From NCBI GenBank assembly GCA_014549065.1, contig JACDOX010000068.1:1705740-1769739 (forward strand): a DNA stretch of 64,000 nucleotides. The letters are read 5' to 3'. Of this stretch, positions 11,261 through 22,065 are shown piece by piece. The notes under the pieces were generated by a model. It was not told the origin of the DNA, made no database searches, and saw only the letters and a program-made list of their open reading frames with translations. Both the position numbers and the translations under genes were made by a program. How positions within the stretch are numbered: position 1 is the first letter of the stretch; each line of letters opens with the position of its first letter. Source of the stretch: Cardinalis cardinalis (lineage: Eukaryota; Chordata; Aves; Passeriformes; Cardinalidae).

Positions 11261-14200
11261 CTGCTTGGGGAGAGCCACAGTGGTGGCTCTGGCACCTCAG
11301 GAGCAGGGTGAGTGGGGTTGGGTTTCACGCCACACTGGGCACAGGTACCCACCTGAGCTGGGCAGTGGCTGAAAATCCCCCCCTGCCACCAGGCAGCGCT
11401 GGTCGGTGAAAGCCGGGGGGCAGGAGCAGGTGGGGGCACAAGTGATGGGGTGAAGGTGGCAGTGTCCCCCGTTGCTGCAGTAGCCCTCAGGGCAGGAGTG
11501 GTAGCCACAGGCTGAGCCACAGCCTGGCCTCTCACCTGTGGGATGGAGAGCATGGCAGAGGCATGAACCGGCTGCAGGGCAGAGCCTCAGCTCTCTGAGC
11601 CATCCTCAGCTGCTCCATAAGGCCTTTCTTCCAAGTTTTGTTTTTCTTTTATGTGTTAGGAATTTCAGTATTAATTCAAGGAAAAGCTCCACTCCCCCTC
11701 CTTCCAGCTGGAGCCATTTGCCCTTCTTAAATCCCAGCATTAGAACAAGAGCAAAAGCCATCAACTCAACCCCACCAAAGCAATCTGAAAATAGGGACCT
11801 CCGCATGTGCATTTGAACCCAACCTCCGCATGTGCATTTGAACTTTGCTGGGATGAGAATTTTTTTCTCAAGGAGAAAAATTGCATGGGAAAAAATTCTC
11901 TTCCCAGCGCATTAGTGAGCTCAACAGCCTGGGAACACGAGTGGTGGCTGGACTCNGGTCCCTTCTGCTAATGACAGCAAAGGCTTGGGCACAGAGCTCA
12001 AGCAGCTCCCCCTTCTCTCCTCTCTGGCCGGCCTGGGTCCCTCAGGAATTCTCTTCCACAGAGCCTGGGGGTGATGGGGACGAGGACCGTGCCTGCCAGG
12101 GACCCCATACTCACCCTGCTCACTGGCCAGGCAGGAGCAGATGTAGCTGCCCACGGTGTTGGTGCAGGTGCTGTTCCCTGGGCACTCCGTCCCCTGCGTG
12201 CACTCATCGATATCTGCTGAGACAACGCACCATGGCACCGGGACAAACACCTGGCTGGGTCCCGGGGGCACGCTGTGAGCCCTTGTCACCTGAGCAGTGC
12301 TCTCCATCCCCCGTCAGGCCAGCTGGGCAGGGGCCACAGCCACTGGAAGGGTCACATCCCACGCCAGGGAAGCATCCCTGGGAGCAGGGGTCCGGAGGGT
12401 CCTGGCAGAGGGCGCCTGAGTAGCCGCTCTCACATCTGCAGGCTGCCAGCTGGGAACGGGATAGTGACACTGGCTTAGGGAATGTGAGGAGGATGGGGGG
12501 ACAGAGAATACAGCCAGCACAGCTGGCATGGGGACAGGCACAGTGAGTCACCAGAGGAGCTTTCTGGCACACTACCTGCAGGGAAGACTTCCTGAGAGTG
12601 ACAGTGTTGTTGTAGTCACAGTCCTGGCTCCTGCTGCATCTGCAAAGGGTGAAGCGGAGCTGGAGGAGTGCAGAGATGTTGTTGGAGCCAACAGCCTCCA
12701 GGTTAATGGTGAATGGGGCTATCCCACGGGGCTCCCANGTGAGGGTCCCATTCTCTGCCGGGAGGAGAGGTAGGAGTTAGAGGTGGCANAGGAATTCCAT
12801 CCCATTCCTTCCCATCCCAGCTGCTCCATCTCCCCTTCCTTACCCGATATGTTGAGCTCTGGTGAGAGATGGGGAANGAAGCGTGCACCCTCCCCCAAGG
12901 CATGGTACTGCCTTGTGACCTTCTCTGTCCTGAAGGCTGTGATTGATGCGTCACCGGTGATGATGGGAGGGAAGGCATCTGAGGAAAGAGCAGCCCAGCA
13001 CACATGTGGCCTTGTCACCCCTTGGCTCCGACTCCCTCCTGGTGAGGATGGGACCCCAGGCAGATACTGTCATGGCTGCCCACCAACGAGGCCCTTATGT
13101 TGCACAGCATGGTGGCATCTCCCAGGTTTGGAGAGAAGCCAGAAATGCAGTTCCAGGAAATGCAATTCCAAAACCTTGATGGCAACTGTCCTGCTGGTGG
13201 CATCTCCCAGGACTGGAGACAAGCCAGCTGGGCAGTGCAAATCCAAGACCTTGGTGACTTCTCTTCTGTCTCATATGAAGCAAGAGAGCCCAGGAAAGGA
13301 GCAGGGCACTGCCCAGTCATATCCAAGCCATGCCCTCTCAGAGGTGAGGATGTGCTCCACTTACTGAGTGCTGTCTTCCTCTGCTGGAAGTCGGCTGCAA
13401 GGCTCTGGGTGGCCAGGCCCAGGGCCAAGTTCCCTGTGCTCAGTGAATCATAGATGCACTCCTTGCTGCCNTGACACTGAGAGGCCACCAGCTCGTACTG
13501 GCTTTCGTTCTCCTGCCGCAGCCGAGACAAGAAGAAGGGTGTGAAGTTCAGTGCTGGTGAGTCCAGAGGCTGAGTGAACAGGCTGTGCTCCCCAACAGCC
13601 CCTGCAAGAGAGCACGCCATGGGTACAGGCCATTTTAAGGTTTGTTGTATTTTAGGGTTCCTTTCCACAGAGCAGTGAGGACACCAAACACCTTNCCTTG
13701 ACATTGCTTTTGCTCAGGCAAATGTTTAAATATCTCAAGCCAAAGCATGGCCAGAAGGTGCAGGACACAGAGGATCATCAAGAGGGATCCTAATCCTGGA
13801 CTTACAGGTCATCCCATAGCTGTAGATCTCCTCCTCACTGCTGTTCACAGGGATGCCGGTGCCATTTGGCATCTGGAAGTCATCTGCAGGGTCGTGGTCC
13901 CACACACCTGGTGGAGCATCACCAGAGTGCTGGAGTCCCCCATGCCAGGGTTGACCTCCTCTCTGGTGCTGGCCAGTGTTTAGTTTATACCCAGGTGTCC
14001 CTGCCCTCACAAGCACAGTGCCCCAGTTTTCTACTTTAGAGCGGGAGCAGAATTTGCACCCGGCTCTGGCAGAGCCCTCACCCAGGAGGCCGCTGGTGCT
14101 GTTGCGGTACCAGTCGGGCAGGCTGCAGACCACGCTGAGGATCCCAGAGGAGGCCGACACAGAGACAGCCACGCTGCCATTGAGGACAGCTGTGACAGAG

Positions 14201-17200
14201 GAGGCGTTGACCAGCAGGACGCCAGGGCTGTAGTACACCTCGTCACCCAGGTCTGCAAGAGAGGGAGAGCACAGAGGGACAGCACAGTCCATGCAAGGCT
14301 GGCACCTGAAATGACAGCCATGGATTCCTGGAGGGGAGTGCTGCCCATCTGCCCCACCCAGACCAGAGACAGGTGCAGGTGAGAGACATTTAATGGATCT
14401 CAGGGTGGCTGCCCTAGCGCTGGGCAGGACTGGTCCCAGGGGATGGGGACATTTCAGGTTCTCCCTACATATATTTCGCATTTAACAATAGATCCTGCTC
14501 ACCTTGGGAATAGGAAAACTGGATGGTTTTGTTGTTCAGGAGGACTTGGATGTCATCCTGGCTCCCCAAGGTCCACTCAACCTGAAAATCGTGGTGGATG
14601 TCCCANTCAGCCCCTCTGCTTGTCCCTTCCTGCTGTCCCTCCATGCTGGGAACAATTATTAACTCTGTCCTCCTCCAGCNCAGGAAGAGAGGCTCAGCCC
14701 TGGGACCTGTGTTGGTGTGCTCTTCACCCCAGCAGACACACAGTACAGCAGCTTTGATGTTTGCACAGAAGAGGACAGAGAGCTGCCTGTCACCGCTGGC
14801 AAGGGACATGCCCAGGCCACCACCACTGCTCAGCTGACCTTGACAGCATGGAGAGCTGTGCTGGGGGGCTCCCAGCCCTGAGCNCCCTCCTCATGCTATT
14901 CAATGCCTGTTCCTGGTGACACCAGGACATTCTGCTTAATGAAGCTAAATGGGTGTGGGGAGCAATTCTGCAAAGTCAGGAAGAGCTTGTTCTAAAGTGT
15001 CAGGACAAAGAGTGTGCAATGGAAAAGGTGAAGCAGGCCATGTTCCTNCAGAGTCTCCAGCCCTTGCTGGCCTGTTTGCAGGAGGCATTAGACCTGTGTC
15101 TGGTGACTATTAGTCCATTTCCCCACTAATAATGCTTTGTTGGAGTGGTGGGAAGTGGTAGGAAAAGGAGAGGGGTTGCCTCTCAGGTCCCACCCACTTG
15201 TAGGTGATGCAGAGGTGATGCCAAACTTGCCAGAGAGGTCTCCCCCATTAGAGGATNAAACTCATACCCAGGGCACTCCTACTCACTGTTGTGGTGGTGT
15301 TGGAGATGTACTGGGCAGCAAAGGCCACAAAGTTGGTGGCCTGGGCCATGCCAGTCTGTGCTGTGCGCCCGTGCAAAACGAAGCTGCTCTGGGCATCACT
15401 GGCCAGCAGCAGGACAAAGTCCCCAAGCCCATTGAAGGTGTAGGTGAGTCCATCCAGGGTGGTGATGTGAGGGTCCCCGAAGGCACCAGCTGGGGTCCAA
15501 AGGAGATGGAGACGTTTTGGGCAGAGGAAGAGGAGCAAATGCTGGTGTCATTTCAGGGAGGAGGGCAGCCCCAGAGCTGCTCAGTGGCAGCTCAGCAGTC
15601 CCCACTGGCACGTTGCAAAGTGTGGCTAAAGCATGGGGTCCATGCACAGCTCAGTGCCCTGGCACAGCAGAGGCAGAGCNTGGGCACTCACCAGGGGTGG
15701 GTGGCACATATCCTCCACAGTCAACCCTCGGTCTCTTCTCTGCAAACCTGGCACAGAACAGGGGCTTCCCCACACGCCGGCAGCACCAGTCGAACGCTTC
15801 CAGCTCCGTGTCTGTGGAGGAATGTGATGGGGTGTGTCAGGGCCTGTGCTTGATTCTTGGGGTGTTTTAGGGTGAGGGAATGCCAGTTCCCACTTACCAG
15901 TGGCAGCGTGGAAGGGGGGGCTCCATGCTCTCTCCTGCCAGCCTTCGAGCAAGCTCCCNCCTTGGTACAGACACCGTACCCCAGCTCCAGCTGGGCTGGG
16001 GGACGCAGTGCGCAGCATCCTCACGGAGGCGTCTGCTGGGCCTGAAATAGGGGGGGATCACAGCCGCCCTAGAGCAGGAGGGGACCATCCCCCCACCCTG
16101 CGGCTGGTGCTGGGGGGCTGTCCTTGGCACCTCTGCTCCAGTGGTAGCGGGGATCCAGCTCTGCCTGGGGCCGGGAGCAGGGGCAGGGTGGCAGCTGCCT
16201 GTTCCAGGTGGCCGGCGCTGGCTCCGTGTCCAGCCACGCCAGGCACTGCAGCCTGAAATTCACCCGGGAGCGACTGTCCAGTCTGTAAATCCACAGCCCA
16301 CGCGTATCTGGGGGAGCAACCAGAGAACAACACTGCTCAGCCAGGGTCTCTGCCTGTGCTGAGGGATCCCGTGGGACCGCTGTCCCTGGCCACTGACCTC
16401 ACACGAGGTCTCCAGGCTCCCTCTAGAGCCAGCGGGGCTGTGGCAAGCCACCGGAGGATATGGGACACCTACAGTCTGCTCTGAGTGGCCAGCTCGTGCG
16501 CAGTGGCTTTGCTGGCCCATCACCTCCCAGGGATGGGTGTGGGGACATGCTCCTGGCACAGAGCACACAGCTCCTTCCATCCCCACCCACCCCAAGGACC
16601 GCCCGGTGCCATACCAGAGCCGGTGCTGCTGTGCTGGTCTGGTCGGTACTTGACAGCTGGTGGCTTCTGAGTCAGCTCGTTGTTTTGGGCATAGCCATTG
16701 CCGCTGTGTGGAGAGAGNAGGTTTGAGGTCATCCTTCCAACACAACCGTCCTCCTCCCCCCGTAGAGCAGCTGGGGTGGGAACTGCTGCAGTTTGCAAGA
16801 TAAAGGGTTTAAATGGGGCAGGACTGCTCCAGGAGTGGGAGCTGGGCTCTCCTGGGGGTAGTGCCTCTGACAGTCTCAACACGGTGCTGNAACAAATCTC
16901 TGCTGTCCCAAAAGGCAGTGAGAGGCGTGCAGCACCTGGAGAAGCCGATGAGCACGTTGGCTGCAGCCAGCCTGCTGTAGTCCCAGCGCATCCCCCCGTC
17001 CTGGTAGAGCAGCAGGGCGAAGGAGCGGCTCCCGTCGGTGCTGAGCACTGCCTGGTAGGTGCTCGTCTGGAGAAACACAAGGCACCTCCTCAGTGCTCCC
17101 GGAGCTCCCCTGCTGTCCCTGCAGAGCAGACTGAGGCTTGAAACAGCCAGCAGCACTCCTGTCTGTCACCTGGTGTGTCACTGCTCACCTGAGTGTCATC

Positions 17201-20200
17201 CCTCCGGGATGGGTACGCTGGAGCTTTCTCCCACGTCACCTTCAAGGTCCATTTTGCTACATAGGGGATTTTTAGGTATTTCTCAATCTTTGCTTCCACA
17301 TCTTGGACAACAGGGTCTTGGGTAGAGCTGAGTGTAGAGTACTCCTGCCACGTGGCAAGAGAGAGAATTAAATGAGTGAGCTGGGAACTGGATTCTGCCA
17401 GAACACCTCTGGTGGCCCTCACCTGGTACCAAGTGGTGCCAACACCCTTGGAAAAGTCTGCATCATCCCAAAAGGCAGCCACCATTGGCAAGCTCTCCCG
17501 GCCAGTGAAGCCCCGGGGAGGGGGGTTGGGGTTGGTTGGGACATAGTTGTCCGTGGGTGGAAAAATGATCTGTCCATTATCTGTAAACTAACCAAAAGAA
17601 CTTGTTATTTGCTGACTGGGATAGCTTTTAGCCTCCATGGGTGAGTAGAAACCAATCATTTTAAATGTTAAAAAAAAAGATATTCAGATGAAATTTGGTT
17701 TCTGCTCCATTTCAATGTTTGGGNTTTTTTTACCAAAAAGGCAGCACATCCATTATGTGCTCACCAAAGGGGGCACTCACATAGAGAGCATCTCGCAGTG
17801 ATTTCCCAAAGGGAAATCCAATTTCTGGCTTGAACAGGGGTGAGTTGAAATCCACCATCCTCCGGACGTACTCTTGATCCCCTGCTTCCACACCAAAGGG
17901 GTAGAGTGAAGTCGCTGGCTCTGCCATGGGCAGGAGATCAATGAAAAAGGTGTGAGATCATTAATGTCTGCTTTATCCATCCTGCAGCCAGGACAAACCC
18001 ACCTGCTTGCTGCCAGGATGCTGTGCCTGTGCTCTGATGGATTGTAACCCAATTTTCAGCCCACTTTTAGGATGCTCTCAAATGTCCTATTTTGCCTTTT
18101 CNCATTAATCTGGCAGCCCAATGTGCAACGCAGATGAGACACTCCAGACCAGGCCATACCCTCATCCATCCCAATGCTTGACTGGCTGAAAACCCCTTTC
18201 CTACTCCTGTCCATGGGAAAAAGAAAATCTACTTACTGATAAGCTCATGGGTGGGTTGTGGCTCAGGTGCAGGAGTTCTGTGCCCAGTGGTGGTGTGGGC
18301 AGATGTGCTCAGTTCAGTGGATGGTCTTCTCTGTGTCCCAAAGGCTTGAGACAGCGTGGTGGCAGGGCTGGTGGTGGCTGGTGGTGTCACTGGTGCCGTG
18401 GTGCCTGGGAGACTTCCCACCTCCTTGGCTGGGCTCACTGGGGCTGTGGATGCAATAGTCATGGTGCCTCCTGCAGTGGTGGCAGTGGTGGCAGTGCTGT
18501 TCCCTGCAGGGGTGGCTGTGGTGCTGCCTGCAGTGGTGGCAGTGCTGTTCCCTGCAGTGATGGCAGTGGTGGCAGTGCTGTTCCCTGCAGGAGTGGCTGT
18601 GGTGGCAGTGCTGTTCCCTGCAGGGGTGGCAGTGCTGCTGCCTGCAGTGGTGGCAGTGGTGGCAATGCTGTTTCCTGCAGGGGTGGCAGTGCTGCTGCCT
18701 GTGCTGATGGCCATGGTGTTCCCTGCAGGGGTGGCTGTGCTGCTGCCTGTGCTGATGGCTGTTTTCTCCTTCCAGGCAGGTGCCCCTGGAGATGTCTGGA
18801 AGGCAGGAGGTGGCGTGCTCGCTGCTTGTCCCATGTCGTGGGAGCCGATGTTTGCAGGGGAAGTGGTGCCTGTAGCTGACTCGGTGGGAGTCTGTCCAGC
18901 TGCTGCCACCCCAGTTGCACCAACACCAAGCAGGGACAAGGGGGCTGTTGTGGCCTCCTCTGCTGGGCTGTGCAGGCCGGGGAGGGGAGAACCAGACACT
19001 GCAACAGCAGTGCTGGGACCAGGGATGCCCCAGGATCCCAGAGTTGTCTCCAGCANGGGGGTACGTGCTGCTGGGGATGGGACAGGCTGCCCACCTCCGC
19101 TTGCCTCGCTGTGTGTCACAGCAAGGGANGGGGCACTGCTGGTGCTGGTGGCCAGTGCTGTGGCAGGTGGCGTGGCTGTGGTGACGCTGGTCACAAAGGT
19201 GTCCCAGCCTGTGGAGGTGGGTGGCAGGTTAGCNTTGCTGGGGAACGTGCTGGTGGCCGGCGTGGTGGCCAGGCTTGTGCCACTGGCGTTGGAGTCAGGG
19301 ACACGGGTGCTGCTGCTGCTGGCTGAGGGTGTTGCACCCTCAGTGCCACTCTCAGAGCTGGTGGTGTCCACATGGGCAGTGGCACCTGTGGCACCTGTCT
19401 GGGCTGCAGCTGTGGCCTCCCACACATTTGTGTGGCCAGCAGCTGGTGAGGTGATCCCAGCAGTGGGCTTGTTCTCAGTGTCGGGTGGCTCTGGTGATGG
19501 CCTGGCAGTGACAATCGCGTCGCTGGGAGCTGGCCCTGCTGCACTGGCACCTGGGTTCTCCTCCGTGCTCACCTCCAGGAACCCCATCCCCGTTGCTTGC
19601 CCCGTGGTGCTGCCATTGGGCTGGGGGTCACCTGAAGCCCCCATTGCTTGCAGTGGGGCAGCTGGGGACAGTGGGGATGTGACTGCTGCCATCTCTTGGG
19701 GGATGCTGGATGGGGACACCTCCAGGGCCATCCCTACATTGCCTCTGCCTTCCAGGAGAGGGGAGACGTCTGGTTGTGATGCCATGGGGACAGTGACTGC
19801 TCTGGGTCCCCCAGGGGTGTCTGATACAGCTCTGCCAGTGCCTGGTGCAGTGTTGGGTGATGGCATCTCTGTCCCTGGAGCTCCCACAATTTGGGGCCCA
19901 GCCCAGAGCACTGGGGCTAGTGCAGNTCTGGGTGTGACACCAGTTCCTGGGGTTGTTGAGCCTGCTGTGGGACGTGGCTGGCTGTGGCTGGGGTGTGCAT
20001 CAGGCACAGGCAGGGTGGCTTCGGTGTCCCCCGGCGTTGTGGTGGCCCTGCCACTGGCCAGCGATGCTGATCCCATCCCTGCTTCACTACCTGGAGTGTT
20101 GCTAACAGAGGAGGATGGATGGGCAGCTGGCGCAGTCCCGACGCCAAACACAGCGATGGAAGGTGGTGGTGCAGCAGCAGCAGCNTGAGGGGCCCTGTCT

Positions 20201-22065
20201 GGCTTTGCTTCAGTGGTGCCCGTGAGGGACAAAGGCACGGCCATGCTGGGAGTGGCTGAAGGAGATCTGCCTGCAGCTGCCTCTGCTGTGGTGGTCCCAA
20301 GGCCTGTTGAGAAGGACTGAGGGAGCACAGAGCCCATGGAGTGTGGAAGGGGCCTTGGAGAGGGACCATCAGCGTCTCTGAGAGCTGCATGGGGGGACAG
20401 ACTCATGCTGAGCCCCCCTGGTGTGTCCTTGATCTCTGGGATGGCAGTGCCTGCTGTGGCTTTGGTACTGGCCTCATTCCTGATGGACACCAGCTCAGTA
20501 GTGGTGCTTCCCAGAGGTGGGATGTGCTCTCCAGCTGTGACATCCATCACTGTGGCCAGTGTGCCCGCAGCTTGTGTGGTGGCCTGGGGCTGGTGGGCAG
20601 CGTTGTCTGNGGGCAGCCCGTGTCCAGCAGTGCCCGGGGCTGTGCTGAGGCTGGGGGGAAGCGTCTCTCCTGTGCCCAGCACAGCCTCATCAGGAAGCAG
20701 GGGCAAAAGGGCTGCAGGCAGCTGAGTGGGGGGCTCAGGAGGGTCCTGTGAGGCACTGTGGTCAGCACTGTTGGGTAAGGCACCTGTCCCTGGCTCTGCA
20801 GCCTTGCTGGTGCCAGTGGTGGTAGAAGAAAAGGCTCCTTCTGCGGCTGTGTCTGGGGGACTGGCTGCGGCTGCTGCCGTCTTCATGGGGNTGGCCCTGT
20901 CCTGAGAGATGCTGGCAGCTGTGGCCAAAGGTGAGGTGGCCTCATCCAGCCCCAGTATGACCTCCTGGGACAGCAGCATGGCAGTACTACGTGGCTCAGC
21001 AGAGCTCCTGCTTATGCTGGGGGATGTTGTTGCTGTGCCGTGCTGATCCTGGGGGAGCAATGGCTCTGTGGTCCATGCTGTCACTGGCNTCTGCTCCATG
21101 GTGACAGCACCCAGGGCAGGACCCACTGAGTGCCCCGTTGGCTTGAAGGACAGAGGCTGCGTGTGCCAAGTGGTGGTGGGAGCTGGAGGGACGCTGGTTG
21201 GGTGGCCGGCAGCACCTGCAGAGGAGAGCCCAGCCCCTGACCCTGCCTGGGGGCTGCCTGGCATTGCTGGACCCGCAGGGAGAGCTGCCGGGCTGGGAGG
21301 TCCCTGCTGCTCAGCACTACTCCCATCTGGGAGCAGCCCTCTCTCTGTTGCCTGTGGCACCGGGATGCCTGCGGAGCGAGACAAAGCAGCTCCAGCTGGA
21401 TCAGCCCCGCCGCGGCCCCAGCAGGCAGGAACCTGCCCGCGGCCAGCTGCCTGCCGGCCTTACCTGAGCTCCGGCTGCCCGCGGGGGCGGTGGGGCCGGC
21501 GGGCGAGGGCAGCTCTGCCCGNGCGGCTGCGGCTCCGGGGAGCTCCCGGCTCCCGGCCGGCTCTGAAGGCAGCTCGGCGCTGGTGCTGGTGCTCTCGGCC
21601 ACATGGGAGATGCTGCCCGACTCGCATGGGTCCAGCGTGGGGACAAGGGGTTGCCCCGTCATCTCCCCGGCTTGTGCAGAAGGCAGGTGAGGAAAAAGCC
21701 AGCCCGGAGTCGCCATCACCCCCACCCCTCNTTCCTTCTGCGGGAGGACCAACACCAAGAGCAGGACAGGGACCTTCCCCGAGGGTGAGGGAATTCACAA
21801 TTCCCTCCACAATTCCTGCCACCTTCCCCTGCTGCAGCTGGAGACCGTGACAAAGCTTTGGCACCCGCGGACACAGGGCAAACNCCGGCCGGGCACTCGG
21901 GCTCGACCTTGCAGCCGCCGGAGCGTTGTTTGCAGCCCATCGCCCGCATGGTATCAGCCACCCGGTCAGCCCGGCAGCATGCGAGGGACCCTGGCACTTA
22001 CCTGGCAGCAGGCAGAACCCCCACAGCNCCCAGCTCCAGAGCGGCCACGGGCCCCGGCACCCCAT
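9663..22065 (-). CDS. MUC4: Mucin-4, membrane-anchored mucin (complete)
   Basis: Large cell-surface mucin. From ATG 22065-22063 to TGA 9665-9663 I reconstruct 26 coding exons totalling 6753 bases, or 2250 residues. Domain order is signal peptide, Thr/Ser-rich mucin region (about residues 90-1134), NIDO (1135-1332), AMOP region (1333-1508), VWD with GDPH near 1513-1516, a cysteine-rich and EGF region (1820-2024), a SEA-like region (about 2070-2136), a membrane-proximal EGF (2137-2209), a transmembrane helix (about 2210-2232) and a short basic tail. This is the architecture of mammalian MUC4. Synteny with TNK2 and TFRC on the same strand agrees with human 3q29. The mucin exon is shorter than the human tandem-repeat exon. 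A possible extra 3' exon would move the stop to 9584. Exon coordinates are in the following entries. Confidence 0.93.
10155..10205. repeat. Perfect 22-bp inverted repeat in a MUC4 intron
   Basis: Arms 10155-10176 and 10184-10205 are exact reverse complements with a 7-base spacer. They lie in the 222-base intron between exons 10512-10316 and 10093-9925 and would form a strong hairpin in RNA from either strand. Confidence 0.9.
11353..12978 (-). other. MUC4: MUC4 cysteine-rich and EGF-like exons
   Basis: Exons 12978-12844, 12754-12576, 12449-12290, 12213-12115 and 11535-11353. They encode the segment after VWD, a Cys-rich part with CRCSRSQDCDYNNTVTLRK, then CRCESGYSGALC, CGPCPAGLTGDGEHC, an exon opening DIDECTQGTECPGNSTC (calcium-binding EGF signature) and CSCPPAFTDQRCLVAGG. 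In mammalian MUC4 EGF modules in this region are proposed to interact with ERBB2. The DIDEC exon has no counterpart that I recall in human MUC4. Confidence 0.88.
11797..11843. repeat. 22-bp direct repeat in a MUC4 intron
   Basis: Copies at 11797-11818 and 11822-11843 are identical, with a period of 25 bases. They lie in the intron upstream of exon 11535-11353. Confidence 0.9.
13111..13262. repeat. Imperfect tandem duplication (about 85-bp period) in a MUC4 intron
   Basis: A block starting GGTGGCATCTCCCAGG at 13111 recurs at 13196, including GGAGA(G/C)AAGCCAG and a shared CAA(A/T)TCCAA(A/G)ACCTTG motif. It lies in the intron between exons 13601-13365 and 12978-12844. Confidence 0.75.
13365..15489 (-). 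other. MUC4: MUC4 VWD-domain exons with GDPH site
   Basis: Exons 15489-15287, 14581-14503, 14252-14082, 13907-13806 and 13601-13365. The first begins with FGDPHITTLDGLTYTFNGLG, containing the GDPH tetrapeptide at which mammalian MUC4 is cleaved between Asp and Pro. Further segments are FVLHGRTAQTGMAQATNFVA, GLLGVWDHDPADDFQMPNGT and the C-terminal CIYDSLSTGN. By analogy the precursor is cut here into mucin and transmembrane subunits that stay associated. Cleavage in this species is inferred. Confidence 0.9.
15692..16703 (-). other. MUC4: MUC4 linker and AMOP exons
   Basis: Exons 16703-16615, 16307-16131, 16041-15898 and 15811-15692. Visible are RGLWIYRLDSRSRVNFRLQC, PPCPCSRPQAELDPRYHW, GAGVRCLYQ and FDWCCRRVGKPLFCARFAEK. 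The paired cysteines match the AMOP module found in MUC4 and other adhesion proteins. All junctions are phase 1 except the first acceptor (phase 2). Confidence 0.88.
16936..17920 (-). other. MUC4: MUC4 NIDO exons
   Basis: Exons 17920-17781, 17587-17423, 17344-17189 and 17066-16936 (140, 165, 156 and 131 bases). Segments VDFNSPLFKPEIGFPFGKSL, FTDNGQIIFP, FWDDADFSKGVGTTWYQ, WTLKVTWEKAPAYP and YQAVLSTDGSRSFALLLYQ closely follow mammalian MUC4. Intron positions coincide with those of the plus-strand paralogue. Confidence 0.93.
18237..21368 (-). other. MUC4: MUC4 large mucin exon
   Basis: A single 3132-base exon (1044 codons, phase 1 at both ends) follows a CGCAG acceptor and ends at TCA|GTAAGT. 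The peptide is dominated by Thr, Ser, Ala, Pro and Gly, as expected for dense O-glycosylation. The last third of the exon contains a degenerate tandem array (separate entry). It lacks the long regular 16-residue repeats known from human MUC4. Several single N bases do not break the frame. The same stretch is open on the plus strand for 610 codons, a by-product of its composition. Confidence 0.9.
18460..18770 (-). repeat. Degenerate Thr/Ser/Ala minisatellite within the MUC4 mucin exon
   Basis: The encoded peptide repeats short units such as GSSTATPAGN, NSTATTA and GNSTATTATTAG. At DNA level it is a run of CTGCAGGGGTGGCAGTG-like units on the plus strand. This is the only obviously iterated part of the exon and could vary in copy number between individuals or assemblies. 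Confidence 0.8.
21464..22065 (-). other. MUC4: MUC4 signal-peptide exon and second exon
   Basis: Exon 1 coding part is 22065-22002. It starts MGCRGPWPLW, is followed by a hydrophobic stretch ending WGFCLLP, and ends at CCAG|GTAAGT in phase 1. Exon 2 is 21670-21464 (207 bases), opening GEMTGQPLV after the junction and running Ser/Ala/Glu/Pro-rich to a CAG|GTAAGG donor, again phase 1. One N falls in the signal peptide codon 13. The hydrophobic start, followed by a hydrophilic low-complexity chain, supports secretion. No core promoter element is obvious upstream. Confidence 0.8.

Noticed and set aside
18356..20188. 610-codon open frame on the plus strand
   Set aside because: It is antisense to the MUC4 mucin exon and results from its repetitive, stop-poor composition.
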